NCBI RefSeq assembly: GCF_037890695.1
Contig: NZ_CP149571.1
Coordinates: forward strand, 2,944,001-3,008,000
DNA from: Aeromonas jandaei
GTDB taxonomy: Bacteria > Pseudomonadota > Gammaproteobacteria > Enterobacterales > Aeromonadaceae
Reading direction: 5' to 3'
DNA length: 64,000 nt
Below, in pieces: positions 11,354 through 19,515 of the stretch (position 1 is its first letter; every line of letters starts with the position of its first letter). Below the pieces are notes generated by a model. It did not search any database and was not told the DNA's origin. It worked only from the letters and a program-made list of their open reading frames with translations. A program made the translations under genes and the position numbers.

Positions 11354-13195
11354 ATGAGATCCGTGAGCAACCAGTGTCTGTTGATGCAGATCCAGCCCAC
11401 CATCTTGCGTTTTGCCAAGATGCTGGCGAGTGTGCTGCAACTTGAGGTCGAGATCGTCGATGCCGATATGGTGCGGGTGGCGGGCACTGGCCCCTATGGC
11501 AAGTTTTTCGGCCGCCAGTTGGAGGGTGACTCCCGCCTGCTGCGCTATGTCATCGACAATCAGCGGGAAAAGATCGTTACCCACACCAGCGATGATCCGG
11601 TCTGCGAGGGGTGCAGCTGCAAGGAGAGCTGTCGTGAGCGCGCATTCCTCGGGGTGCCCATCATGGTGGATGAGGGGTGCATCGGGGTGATCAGCCTGGT
11701 CGCCTTCAGCGCCGAGCAGCAGGCCCGTCTCAACAACAATCTGCAGGATGTGTGTGACTATGTGCGCCACATCTCCACCATCTTTGTGGCCAAGCTGCTC
11801 GACTCGCGCGGCCTGTCGGACGGGGTCAACAAGGTGTTCCTCGATCTGATGACCCACATGGATCAGGGCTGCCTGCTGCTCGACGAGAAAAATCAGGTGC
11901 GCTTTGCCAACGAAGCGGCGCTGCATCATCTGGGCTGCCAGCCGGAGCAATTGCAGGGGCGTGAGGTGGGGATCCGCCCGCTCACCTTTGCCAGGCAGGA
12001 GATCAGCGGTCATATCCAGCACATTTTCACCCTGGGCGATCGCCAGGAGTTGATCATCGGTCAGCTGCACCATGTGCAGGGGCAGCAGCTCTTCCTGATG
12101 GCTTTTCACCAGTCCCACTCCGGGCAGGTGCGCGAGCCTGACCCCGATGTGCGCATCGACCTGCTGATCGGCGAGAGCAAGCCGATGCGCAACCTCAAAC
12201 GGTTGCTGCAGCGCATTGCCCAGAGCCCGTCGAGCGTGCTCATTTGTGGGGAGAGTGGTACCGGCAAGGAGGTGGTGGCCCGCGCGGTTCATCGCCTGAG
12301 CCCGCGCCATGACAAACCCTTTATCGCCATCAACTGTGCCGCCATCCCCGAGCAGCTGCTGGAGAGCGAGCTGTTTGGCTATGTGAAGGGATCCTTCACC
12401 GGTGCCTCCAGCGGTGGCAAGCAGGGGCTTATTCAGGCAGCCCATCAGGGCACCCTGTTCCTCGACGAGATCGGCGACATGCCGCTCACTATGCAGGCCA
12501 AGTTGCTGCGGGTGCTGGAGCTGCGGGAGGTGACACCCATCGGCGCCAGCCGGCCGGTGCCGGTGGATATTCGCATCATCGCTGCCACTCACCAGCATCT
12601 CGATCAGTACATTGCCGAGGGGAAGTTTCGCGAGGATCTCTTCTATCGCATCAACGTCATCCCCCTCAACCTGCCGCCGTTGCGCGAGCGGGAAGGGGAT
12701 GTGGAGCTGCTGACCCACTACTTCCTCAACCAGCACACCAGCCGGATCGGCACCGTCTACCCTGGCCTGACGCCGGAGGTGATGGCGCTGCTCAAGGGGT
12801 ATCGCTGGCCGGGCAACGTGCGCGAACTGAGCAACCTCATCGAATATCTGGTCAACGTCAGTCAGGCGGGTGAGGTGATCGACAGCAGCCTGCTGCCGCC
12901 CAACATCATCCGCAATCAGGAGCCCCATCCGGTGGTCACCCAGACCATCCCCATCGTGCCCCTGAGCGCCATCCCGGGCGAACCGGTGGCCGCACAAGGC
13001 CCAATGGCGGTGATGCCGGAGAAGTTGCAGGATCCCGCTCCGGGAGAGAGCGGGCTGGAGAGCATGGAGAAGCAGATGATCGAGGAGACCTTGCTGCGAC
13101 TTGGCAACAAGAAGCTGGCGGCGCAGGCATTGGGTATCGGGATCGCCACCCTCTATCGCAAGATAAAGAAGTACGATATTGCCGTGCAGGCCTGA
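11354..13195 (+). CDS. Sigma-54-dependent activator with Cys-rich sensor and PAS region
   Basis: 613-residue enhancer-binding protein. The N-terminal sensor (about 1-160) contains a cysteine cluster, [10 protein letters not shown], near residues 82-93 that could bind metal or respond to redox state. A PAS-like region follows (about 175-250). The AAA+ domain has Walker A GESGTGKE (about 298), GSFTGA in place of GAFTGA (about 345), Walker [12 protein letters not shown] and the RWPGNVREL segment. A C-terminal Fis-type helix-turn-helix ([20 protein letters not shown]) binds the enhancer. The start at 11354 follows AAAGGA. The target operon is not evident; the adjacent AEC gene is one possibility. 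Confidence 0.88.
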   Translation: MRSVSNQCLLMQIQPTILRFAKMLASVLQLEVEIVDADMVRVAGTGPYGKFFGRQLEGDSRLLRYVIDNQREKIVTHTSDDPVCEGCSCKESCRERAFLGVPIMVDEGCIGVISLVAFSAEQQARLNNNLQDVCDYVRHISTIFVAKLLDSRGLSDGVNKVFLDLMTHMDQGCLLLDEKNQVRFANEAALHHLGCQPEQLQGREVGIRPLTFARQEISGHIQHIFTLGDRQELIIGQLHHVQGQQLFLMAFHQSHSGQVREPDPDVRIDLLIGESKPMRNLKRLLQRIAQSPSSVLICGESGTGKEVVARAVHRLSPRHDKPFIAINCAAIPEQLLESELFGYVKGSFTGASSGGKQGLIQAAHQGTLFLDEIGDMPLTMQAKLLRVLELREVTPIGASRPVPVDIRIIAATHQHLDQYIAEGKFREDLFYRINVIPLNLPPLREREGDVELLTHYFLNQHTSRIGTVYPGLTPEVMALLKGYRWPGNVRELSNLIEYLVNVSQAGEVIDSSLLPPNIIRNQEPHPVVTQTIPIVPLSAIPGEPVAAQGPMAVMPEKLQDPAPGESGLESMEKQMIEETLLRLGNKKLAAQALGIGIATLYRKIKKYDIAVQA

Positions 13196-13215
13196 TGGTC
13201 TGGCGGTGTCGATTC

Positions 13216-13250
13216 AGCCCGTGTCATGCAATTGGTGATGCGGGCTTTTT
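13216..13250 (+). terminator. Terminator of the sigma-54 activator gene
   Basis: AGCCCG pairs with CGGGCT, with an inner CATnnnnATG-type stem, followed by TTTTT. Confidence 0.7.
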
Positions 13251-13292
13251 GTTGGCGCAGCAAAAAAAGCGCAAGAAGGCTGGGGGAGAGAA

Positions 13293-13324
13293 TGCAAAAA
13301 GCCCGCTCGATGAGCGGGCTTTTA
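13293..13324 (-). terminator. Terminator of the tRNA-Val operon
   Basis: A twelve-base-pair stem AAAAGCCCGCTC/GAGCGGGCTTTT with a three-base loop. On the minus strand it ends in a T tract just after the last tRNA. Confidence 0.85.
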
Positions 13325-13329
13325 AAATT

Positions 13330-13406
13330 TGGTGCGTCCTAGTGGATTCGAACCACCGACCCCCACCATGTCAAGGTGATGCTCTAACCAGCTGAGCTAA
13401 GGACGC
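13330..13406 (-). tRNA. tRNA-Val (GAC), type A
   Basis: A 77-nt cloverleaf with acceptor GCGTCCT/AGGACGC, anticodon loop TTGACAT and encoded CCA. It is the promoter-distal last gene of the array. The body matches E. coli tRNA-Val2. Confidence 0.97.
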
Positions 13407-13442
13407 AGGGTGCGCAATGCGACTTTCTGTTCTGCAGGTGAG

Positions 13443-13519
13443 TGGTGGGTTTAATTGGATTCGAACCAACGACCCCTACCATGTCAAGGTAGTGCTCTAA
13501 CCAACTGAGCTATAAACCC
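13443..13519 (-). tRNA. tRNA-Val (GAC), type B
   Basis: A 77-nt cloverleaf with a different body: acceptor GGGTTTA/TAAACCC and anticodon stem CTACC/GGTAG. It has the same GAC anticodon loop and an encoded CCA. Confidence 0.95.
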
Positions 13520-13545
13520 ACATCTACATTTCTTTCAAACTGTTA

Positions 13546-13622
13546 TGGTGCGTCCTAGTGGATTCGAACCACCGACCCCCACCATGTCAAGGTGATGCTC
13601 TAACCAGCTGAGCTAAGGACGC
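13546..13622 (-). tRNA. tRNA-Val (GAC), type A
   Basis: The same mature sequence pattern as the 13330 copy: acceptor GCGTCCT/AGGACGC, anticodon stem TCACC/GGTGG with one wobble pair, anticodon GAC, encoded CCA. Confidence 0.97.
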
Positions 13623-13639
13623 ATAACAGCAATCTGTGA

Positions 13640-13716
13640 TGGTGCGTCCTAGTGGATTCGAACCACCGACCCCCACCATGTCAAGGTGGTGCTCTAACCA
13701 GCTGAGCTAAGGACGC
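13640..13716 (-). tRNA. tRNA-Val (GAC), type A variant
   Basis: Type A body with a fully paired anticodon stem CCACC/GGTGG, where the other type A copies have a wobble pair. Anticodon GAC, encoded CCA. Confidence 0.97.
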
Positions 13717-13728
13717 ATCACAGAAAAG

Positions 13729-13805
13729 TGGTGGGTTTAATTGGATTCGAACCAACGACCCCTACCATGTCAAGGTAGTGCTCTAACCAACTGAGCTATA
13801 AACCC
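13729..13805 (-). tRNA. tRNA-Val (GAC), type B
   Basis: Type B body (acceptor GGGTTTA/TAAACCC) with the same pattern as the 13443 copy. Anticodon GAC, encoded CCA. It is the first intact tRNA after the promoter. Confidence 0.95.
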
Positions 13806-13810
13806 ACTAG

Positions 13811-13885
13811 ATGAAATGAATTCGAACCAACGACACAATCTTCACCATGCCAAGGTGATGCTCTGACCAACCGAGCAACAAACCC
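13811..13885 (-). pseudogene. Decayed tRNA-Val copy with anticodon GGC
   Basis: The 5' half is tRNA-like: GGGTTTG, an intact D arm GCTC/GAGC, and a fully paired anticodon stem TCACC/GGTGA with loop TTGGCAT. The anticodon would therefore read GGC (alanine). The 3' half is broken: the variable region is about five bases too long, the T stem does not pair, the acceptor has no partner and no CCA is encoded. It is the first element after the operon promoter. Confidence 0.8.
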
Positions 13886-13919
13886 GTTTCACTACGCCAG
13901 CACTGCTGGCGTGGTCGGC

Positions 13920-13948
13920 ATACTACCCATGCCCCCCAAGGCTGTCAA
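13920..13948 (-). promoter_or_regulatory. Sigma-70 promoter of the tRNA-Val operon
   Basis: The minus strand has a perfect -35 TTGACA (13948-13943), a 17-base spacer and TAGTAT (13925-13920), then the GC-rich GCCGACC. The predicted transcript starts at or next to a seven-base-pair hairpin CGCCAGC/GCTGGCG (13895-13911). Confidence 0.75.
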
Positions 13949-14023
13949 CAGGCCGAATGCACAAAGGAGACTGTTTGCCCAGTTCTTGCGCAGCCTGTTG
14001 ATTTTGCAGGCGAGTTGCCGCTT

Positions 14024-15403
14024 TTACTGGGCCCGCGACAGGGTGGTGCACGCCTCCGGCGTCGCGAAGCGGCCATAGATATGGCGCAGGCGAGCCCCCA
14101 GCATCAGCGCGGCACTGGTGAGACCGACGATAAAGCCAATCCAGAAGCCCTGTGGCCCCATCCGCGGTACTATCCAGTCGGTGAGACCCAGGATCATGCC
14201 GGTCGGCAGCCCCAGGCCCCAGTAAGCAACGATGGTGACGTAGAAGATCGCCTGGGTATCCTTGTAACCGCGCAGCGCAGCCGCCGCGACCACCTGCACC
14301 GAGTCGGAGAGTTGATAGATGGCAGCGAAGAACAGCAAGGTGGACGCAAGGGCGATCACCTGCAGATCATCGGTATAGATGGAGGAGATCTGCTCCCGTA
14401 GCAGCACAGTAAATGCAGCGGTAAGTGCCGCGACACTGACCCCCAGCAGCAGGCCTGTGCGGGCTGCCACCCGGGCGTGATGCGGCTGACCTTCGCCGAT
14501 GCTGTGACCGACCCGGATGGTGACACCCACCCCGATGGAGAGGGGCAGCATAAAGACCAGGCTGGAGAAGTTCAGCGCAATCTGGTGGCTCGCCACCGTC
14601 TCGGCACCGAAGGGGGCCAGCATCAGGGCCACTACGGCAAACAGGGTCACCTCGCAGAAGATGGCCATGGCGATGGGGAAGCCCAAGCGAAACAGCCGCC
14701 AGATCCGGCTGCCGTTGGGGCGAGCCAGTTGGGAGAAGAGACGGATCTCGGTGAAGTGACGGGAGAGCTTCACGTAGAGGATCATCGCCAGCAGCATGGC
14801 CCACAGCACGATGGCGGTAGCGACGCCACAGCCGACCCCGCCGAGCTTGGGCATGCCGAAGTGACCGTGGATGAAGATGTAGTTGGCGGGGATATTGACC
14901 GCCAGCCCGACAAAGCCGATCACCATGGTGGGCATGGTGTGGGAGAGCCCTTCACTGAAGTTGCGCAGCACCTGGAACATCACGAAGGCGGGCAGGCCCC
15001 ACAGGATGGCGTGCAGGTAGCCTGTGGTCTTGGCGGCCATCACCGGCTCCACATCCATGAGCTGCAGCGCCAGCGGGCTGTAATAGAGCGCAATCATTGC
15101 CAGCGGGGTGACGATGAGCGCCAGCCAGAAGCCCTGATGCACTGCGGGACGTACCTCGTCTCGCTTACGGGCGCCGTTTAGCTGGGAGACGATGGGGGTG
15201 AGCGCCATGATGATCCCCTGCACCAGCAGGATCACCGGTAGCCAGAAGCTGGAGGCCACCGACACGGCGGCCAGATCGACCGCACTCACCTGACCCGCCA
15301 TCACGGTATCGACGAAGTTCATGGCGACCTGGGCCACTTGGGCGACCAGTATGGGGCTGGCTAGACGGACGAGCTGCTTCGCCTCGGACCAATAACGTTG
15401 CAC
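14024..15403 (-). CDS. norM: MATE multidrug efflux protein NorM
   Basis: 459-residue, twelve-helix multidrug and toxin extrusion transporter. It exports cationic drugs and fluoroquinolones using Na+ or H+ gradients. Close matches to NorM include VDTVMAGQVSAVDLAAVSVA (about residues 28-47), GGVGCGVATAIVLW and AVYQLSD-type sequence near residue 370. I chose the GTG at 15403, preceded by GGAGG with five-base spacing. This gives the normal NorM length; the frame is open for another 32 codons but lacks homology. Confidence 0.93.
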   Translation of the reverse strand: MQRYWSEAKQLVRLASPILVAQVAQVAMNFVDTVMAGQVSAVDLAAVSVASSFWLPVILLVQGIIMALTPIVSQLNGARKRDEVRPAVHQGFWLALIVTPLAMIALYYSPLALQLMDVEPVMAAKTTGYLHAILWGLPAFVMFQVLRNFSEGLSHTMPTMVIGFVGLAVNIPANYIFIHGHFGMPKLGGVGCGVATAIVLWAMLLAMILYVKLSRHFTEIRLFSQLARPNGSRIWRLFRLGFPIAMAIFCEVTLFAVVALMLAPFGAETVASHQIALNFSSLVFMLPLSIGVGVTIRVGHSIGEGQPHHARVAARTGLLLGVSVAALTAAFTVLLREQISSIYTDDLQVIALASTLLFFAAIYQLSDSVQVVAAAALRGYKDTQAIFYVTIVAYWGLGLPTGMILGLTDWIVPRMGPQGFWIGFIVGLTSAALMLGARLRHIYGRFATPEACTTLSRAQ

Positions 15404-15550
15404 TGACACCTCCGAGTGGATCAGATAGATAGAGAAAGAGCGGAAATCGGGAAGAGCCTTTGCACACCCGGGTAGGCATGCAAAGGGTGGGGGAGGCATT
15501 TTAGCCTGAAATTCATCCAGGACGAAATAGTTGCCGCCCCGGCAGCGGGA

Positions 15551-15757
15551 TCAGGCGTCTTCGTGATCGCTGATCAGCAGGTTGGCTGCCGCATAGGCGG
15601 CCTGTTCACGCAGTTCGGCGGGCACCCGCTCATCGGCGGCGACCGCGTTGAGGGCGCGGATAGTGGCGGCGATGGCCTTGGGCACATAGCCCTGCTCGCC
15701 GGAGCCAATCTGGTTATAGGCGATACGGATCGCTTCACAGCACTCATAAACCATCAT
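15551..15757 (-). CDS. yaeP: YaeP family small protein
   Basis: 68 residues, similar along its length to E. coli YaeP (66 residues), especially GYVP, LNxxAAD and the C-terminal [15 protein letters not shown]. Function unknown. Two adjacent ATGs begin it (15757 and 15754); the first follows GGAAG by about six bases. In E. coli yaeP and yaeQ are close neighbours, whereas here yaeQ lies about 5.5 kb away. It is divergent from the EamA transporter gene. Confidence 0.9.
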   Translation of the reverse strand: MMVYECCEAIRIAYNQIGSGEQGYVPKAIAATIRALNAVAADERVPAELREQAAYAAANLLISDHEDA

Positions 15758-15887
15758 GATTTGCTTCCTTGAAAGTAAAAAGGCGAGCAAATATAGCGGT
15801 TTTGCTCCCATTTTGTCAGTCTCGCGGTTGTAATTTGCGGCAAGCCCGTTAGTTTGGTTACCCCCTTTTCCTGTTTCGGCCTCTTTG

Positions 15888-16790
15888 ATGCTGCTCTCTT
15901 CGCGCAATTCACTGGCGATCTTCCTGACGCTGTTTGCTCTTCTCGCCCTGACGCTCAAGGATGGCGCGGACAAATATCTGGTACTCCATGGCTACTCCGT
16001 GATGGAGATGGTCTGGTTTCGCTTCTTTGTTCCTTTCCTCGGTCTGCTGCTGTTGTTGCCAAGGCGCACCGTGTCGGCGCTGCTGGCGGTGGATCGCTGG
16101 CTATTGCTGCGCTCGCTGCTGTTTCTGGTCTGTGCGCTGGTCTCGGTGATTGCGCTGGCCCATGTGCCGCTCAACGTCTACACCATCATCTGCCAGCTCG
16201 GTTCGCTGGCCTTTGTGGTGGCCGGTGTCATCTTTTTCAGGGAGCGTCTGACCCGGGCCAAGGTAGCGGCCGTGTTGCTGGGGCTGTTTGGCGTGCTGGT
16301 GGTGACCCATCCCGACGGGGGGGACGCGAACCTCTACTACCTGCTGCCACTGGTCATTGTGCTGGCCAACACCGGCTACAACCTCATCACCAAGCTGGTG
16401 GATCCACGCCTGACCACCCTCGATATCCTGATCGTCACCTGCTTCATGCTGGGGATGGTGGCAATGGTGACGCTCTGCTGGCAGCCCGCGCTGTGGCGCT
16501 TTCCGGCGCTTGCCGACTGGCCCTATCTGCTGGCGCTGCCGGTGGTGACCCTGCTCTCCCAATACTGTCTCATCAAGGCGATGCAGTATGCGCAGGCCTC
16601 TACTCTGGCACCCTTCTTCTATTTCCAGATCTTTTTTTCTACCCTCTGCGGCTATCTGATGTTTGGTGAAATGCCGACCCTCAGTAGTATGGCGGGGTGT
16701 CTGCTCATCGTGCTGGCTGGCATAGTGGTCATCTATTCCCAGCGCCGGGCTAGCCTGCAGGCCCTGTCAGAGGCGCCGGAGCAGGTGTGA
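15888..16790 (+). CDS. DMT/EamA family transporter
   Basis: 300 residues with ten hydrophobic segments in two repeated EamA halves (about 8-140 and 150-285). It is a drug/metabolite-type permease of unknown substrate. The second half begins near [19 protein letters not shown] used the ATG at 15888; a TTG immediately upstream is in frame. The gene stands alone between yaeP (divergent) and riboflavin synthase, about 100 bases further on. Confidence 0.85.
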   Translation: MLLSSRNSLAIFLTLFALLALTLKDGADKYLVLHGYSVMEMVWFRFFVPFLGLLLLLPRRTVSALLAVDRWLLLRSLLFLVCALVSVIALAHVPLNVYTIICQLGSLAFVVAGVIFFRERLTRAKVAAVLLGLFGVLVVTHPDGGDANLYYLLPLVIVLANTGYNLITKLVDPRLTTLDILIVTCFMLGMVAMVTLCWQPALWRFPALADWPYLLALPVVTLLSQYCLIKAMQYAQASTLAPFFYFQIFFSTLCGYLMFGEMPTLSSMAGCLLIVLAGIVVIYSQRRASLQALSEAPEQV

Positions 16791-16893
16791 CGGCTTGTAT
16801 GAAACGAATTGTGTAAAAAACGGATTATGTAAAAGAAGCGGCCACAGGCCGCGATAAAAAACAGAGCGTGTTACCAGAAACAAAGAGGTGATG

Positions 16894-17508
16894 ATGTTTA
16901 CCGGAATTGTGCAAGGTGTGGCCGAGCTGGTCGCCATCGAAGAGAGTGCTTCATTTCGTACCCACGTGATCCGCATGCCCAGCCGGGAGTGGGGGGAAGG
17001 GCTGGCTCTTGGTGCCTCGGTCGCCCACAACGGCTGCTGTCTCACCGTGACCCGGATTGCAGGGGATCTGGTCAGCTTCGATCTGATGCAGGAGACCCTG
17101 CGCCTCACCAACCTCGGCAAGCTGCAGGTGGGGGACAAGGTCAACGTGGAGCGGGCCGCCCGTTTTGGGGACGAGATCGGCGGTCACGCCATGTCCGGCC
17201 ACATTATCGGGATGGCGGAAGTGACCTCGGTGATCGACACCCCCAACAACCGTCAGGTGTGGTATCGCCTCGCCCCCGAGCTGATGAAATATGTGCTGAC
17301 CAAGGGGTATATCGGCATCGACGGCATCAGCCTGACCATCGGCGAGGTGCGCGAGCGGGAGTTCTGCGTCCATCTGATCCCCGAGACGCTGGCTCGCACC
17401 AACCTCGGCTGGGTGCGCGCCGGCTGGCCGACCAATATCGAGATCGATCCCCAGACCCAGGCCATCGTCGATACGGTGGAACGGGTGTTGGCCAGCCGAA
17501 TGGCCTGA
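16894..17508 (+). CDS. ribE: Riboflavin synthase, alpha subunit
   Basis: Catalyses dismutation of two 6,7-dimethyl-8-ribityllumazines to riboflavin. The 204 residues contain two lumazine-binding beta-barrel repeats, starting MFTGIVQG and near [10 protein letters not shown] (about residues 98-107). [11 protein letters not shown] and [12 protein letters not shown] are the paired ligand-binding stretches. The ATG at 16894 is preceded by AGAGGTG; two earlier in-frame starts (GTG, ATG) are less likely. Called ribC in older E. coli nomenclature. I see no FMN riboswitch in the 100-base leader. Confidence 0.96.
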   Translation: MFTGIVQGVAELVAIEESASFRTHVIRMPSREWGEGLALGASVAHNGCCLTVTRIAGDLVSFDLMQETLRLTNLGKLQVGDKVNVERAARFGDEIGGHAMSGHIIGMAEVTSVIDTPNNRQVWYRLAPELMKYVLTKGYIGIDGISLTIGEVREREFCVHLIPETLARTNLGWVRAGWPTNIEIDPQTQAIVDTVERVLASRMA

Positions 17509-17526
17509 TGTCAGGAAAAAGCGCAG

Positions 17527-17910
17527 ATGAAACCGGGCCTGAACTATACCTTTCACCACTTCGGCATCCCCAGCGCCGAGCCCTTGCCCCATGGCATCCA
17601 CAGCGAAAAGGTGGGGATGTATACCGAGGATAACCCGGGGCGGTTTCGGGTTCAGTGGCACTACTTTAACGACGATTCGCCGCTGCACGAGCTGCTGAGA
17701 ACCGTGCCTCACGTCGCCTTCAAGGTGGATGATCTTGCGGCAGCCATCGAGGGGGAAGAGGTGATCCTGGAGCCCTACGAGCCGATCGACGATTATCGGG
17801 TGGCGGTGATCAATGATGCCGGGGTGCCCATCGAGCTGATCCAGACCGATCTCGATGACGAGACGCTCTGGGCCAGAGCGAAATCGCGGCAGGGCAGCAT
17901 CTACCGGTGA
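17527..17910 (+). CDS. VOC (glyoxalase-like) family protein
   Basis: 127 residues with the beta-alpha-beta-beta-beta vicinal-oxygen-chelate pattern in two halves. Candidate metal ligands are His10/His11 in the opening FHHFGIP, Glu or His residues around PHVAFKVDDL (about 61-70), and Glu near PIELIQTD (about 101-108). The substrate is unknown. It begins 18 bases after riboflavin synthase and ends at a shared terminator, so it is probably cotranscribed with ribE. Confidence 0.75.
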   Translation: MKPGLNYTFHHFGIPSAEPLPHGIHSEKVGMYTEDNPGRFRVQWHYFNDDSPLHELLRTVPHVAFKVDDLAAAIEGEEVILEPYEPIDDYRVAVINDAGVPIELIQTDLDDETLWARAKSRQGSIYR

Positions 17911-17920
17911 CAACGAAACG

Positions 17921-17956
17921 AAAAGGGGCGTCACTCTCGCGAGTCACGCCCCTTTT
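17921..17956. terminator. Bidirectional terminator
   Basis: A long stem AAAAGGGGCGT/ACGCCCCTTTT with an inner ACTC/GAGT extension serves both the VOC gene (+) and the CPXCG gene (-). Confidence 0.92.
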
Positions 17957-17971
17957 GCTATCCGGCCGCTC

Positions 17972-18175
17972 TTAAAACATCTGCTCGTCGTCAGCATCCA
18001 CGAAGAGTTGCAGACGGTCGCGCTCCTCATCCCGATGCAACCGCAGGTGGATCGGATTGCAGCAGGCCATGCAATCTTCGTAGAACTCCTGATCCCCCTG
18101 ACTGGCATCCAGCTCGACCCGGGTATGGTGGCCGCAGTGGGGGCAGACGATGCGCTTGCTGGTGTACTCGATCAT
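17972..18175 (-). CDS. CPXCG-motif small zinc-ribbon-like protein
   Basis: 67 residues with CPHCG at residues 11-15 and a second pair CMAC (about 35-38), forming a probable zinc knuckle. The tail is acidic. It matches the cysteine-rich CPXCG family of unknown function. The ATG at 18175 is preceded by GAGGTT. It is a single gene convergent with the VOC gene. Confidence 0.85.
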   Translation of the reverse strand: MIEYTSKRIVCPHCGHHTRVELDASQGDQEFYEDCMACCNPIHLRLHRDEERDRLQLFVDADDEQMF

Positions 18176-18527
18176 GATAACCTCCTCGGGCCCGCGGGCC
18201 GCCTGTCTCCCTTGATTCTAGCTGCGCAGGCGCGGGCTAACCGCGAGCAAGCGCACGTTTATGAAGGCGGTATGACAGGGATCAAACCCGGCTCGGAAAA
18301 GGGGATCAGCAGGCGCTGCCGGGGCAAAAATGGCCCGAAAGTTGGTTTCTAATCGGCGATTTGTAGCTGTTATTGCCAACTACTGGTTGGTAATAGAAGG
18401 GCCTGAACGGCGGTTTTTACTGGCCAAAAAGGCCATTTGGCCATCCGGGAGGGGCGCTGTGCATCCGGCCGGTTTTCCCCATTTCAGTGCTGGGCGGATA
18501 TCTATCCTTTGGCTTCTATTCATCCAT
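18176..18527. other. Intergenic region without a supported gene
   Basis: It separates the CPXCG gene from the hxpB locus terminator. It includes the CPXCG upstream region. I see no RNA gene, repeat or convincing ORF in the remainder. Confidence 0.5.
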
Positions 18528-18565
18528 AAAAACGGGGCTGCAGGCAGATATGCCTGCGGCCCCGT
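18528..18565 (-). terminator. Terminator of the hxpB locus
   Basis: Minus-strand stem ACGGGGC/GCCCCGT extended by GCAGGCA/TGCCTGC, then TTTTT. It lies after the paralogue remnant, not directly after hxpB. Confidence 0.9.
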
Positions 18566-18595
18566 GAAGGATACGAACGGTTTGTCGCTGGCAGA

Positions 18596-18726
18596 TTACT
18601 TGGCCCAGTTGGCCAGCATCTCGCTATTGAGTTCGGCCAGCGAGCTCAGCTGATAGTTGGCGATGACCAAGCGTGGGTCACCCACCAATGCCGGGTACAT
18701 GGGAACGATCAGTGCCAGCTTGTCCT
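18596..18726 (-). pseudogene. C-terminal remnant of a second HxpB-like phosphatase
   Basis: Immediately after the hxpB stop, a minus-strand frame encodes about 42 residues that repeat the hxpB C-terminus. It contains LVGDPRLVIANYQLSSLAEL against LVGDPRLAIANYQLSSLAEL in hxpB, and ends in its own TAA at 18598-18596. There is no start codon and no ribosome site. The divergence (for example NSEMLANWAK versus NADTLASWVK) shows this is an old paralogue rather than a fresh duplication. It most likely remains from a tandem pair that lost the rest by recombination. Confidence 0.85.
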
Positions 18727-19386
18727 TTACTTGACCCAGCTGGCCAGGGTGTCAGCATTCAGCTCTGCGAGCGAGCTTAGCTGGTAGTTGGCGATAGCCA
18801 GACGCGGGTCTCCCACTAAAGCCGGATCCGGCACGATCAGCGCCTTCATCGAGGCTGCCTTGGCCGCCAGCAGGCCGGTGAAGCTGTCTTCGATGGCAAG
18901 GCAGTGCACCGGCTCAACCCCCAGCTTTTCGGCGGCGTGGATATAGACATCCGGGTGCGGTTTGCCGAAACGCTCCACCTCGGCGGAGTGAACCGCCATA
19001 AAGCGATCGCGAATGCCGAGCTTGCCGAGCACCGCTTCCACCATGGCAAAGGGGGAGGAGGTGGCCAGACCCACTTTCAGGCCGCGCGCTTCGATAAGGT
19101 CGAGTGCCTCCAGCACGCCGGCCTTGGCCTGACCTTCGGAGAGGATCAGGGCGTTGACCCGATCCAGAATGCGCTGCACCACCTCGTCCTGGCTCGGGCC
19201 GCTCCACGGGCGCAGGCGATACCAGTGGGCGACCAGCTGATCGATGCGCACACCGATGGTCGACTCACAATCCTCGACGGTGTGGGGGTGACCCAGTTCG
19301 GAGAACACGGCGATCTGGGCCCGTTGCCAAAAGGGTTCCGAGTCGATCAGAACACCATCCATATCGAAGATCACGGCAGCTAACAT
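18727..19386 (-). CDS. hxpB: Hexitol phosphatase HxpB (HAD family)
   Basis: 219-residue HAD-superfamily sugar-phosphate phosphatase similar to E. coli HxpB/YniC, which acts on 2-deoxyglucose-6-phosphate and hexitol phosphates. The nucleophile motif FDMDGVLIDSEPFW is at residues 7-20, the Thr/Ser motif ATSSPF at about 107, and the Lys-Asp part GKPHPDVYIHAAEKLGV ... IEDSFTGLLAAKAA at about 142-177. The ATG at 19386 follows AGGAG. The gene directly abuts the tail of a lost paralogue on its 3' side. Confidence 0.9.
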   Translation of the reverse strand: MLAAVIFDMDGVLIDSEPFWQRAQIAVFSELGHPHTVEDCESTIGVRIDQLVAHWYRLRPWSGPSQDEVVQRILDRVNALILSEGQAKAGVLEALDLIEARGLKVGLATSSPFAMVEAVLGKLGIRDRFMAVHSAEVERFGKPHPDVYIHAAEKLGVEPVHCLAIEDSFTGLLAAKAASMKALIVPDPALVGDPRLAIANYQLSSLAELNADTLASWVK

Positions 19387-19438
19387 CTTGTACTCCTGAC
19401 AAATTTGAAGAGGGGATTATAAGCCTGACGGGCAAATG

Positions 19439-19464
19439 CAAAAGGGGCATTGCCATGCCCCTTG
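19439..19464 (-). terminator. Terminator downstream of purT
   Basis: Stem AAGGGGCAT/ATGCCCCTT with a four-base loop. The minus-strand T tract is short (TTTT). Confidence 0.65.
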
Positions 19465-19478
19465 CGCCCGATCACACC

Positions 19479-19494
19479 GGCAAACGTTTGTTTC
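19479..19494. promoter_or_regulatory. PurR-box-like palindrome
   Basis: GGCAAACGTTTGTTTC contains the CAAACGTTTG core of the PurR operator. It lies 3' of purT rather than in its promoter, so regulation of purT by this site would be unusual. It may be coincidental. Confidence 0.3.
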
Positions 19495-19515
19495 GGTGCG
19501 GCGAAAAAGCAGCGT

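Noticed and set aside
13330..13885. CRISPR-like repeat array
   Set aside because: The regular repeats are tRNA-Val genes with full cloverleaf folding and encoded CCA.
16791..16893. FMN riboswitch before riboflavin synthase
   Set aside because: The leader is only about 100 bases and lacks the conserved RFN stems.
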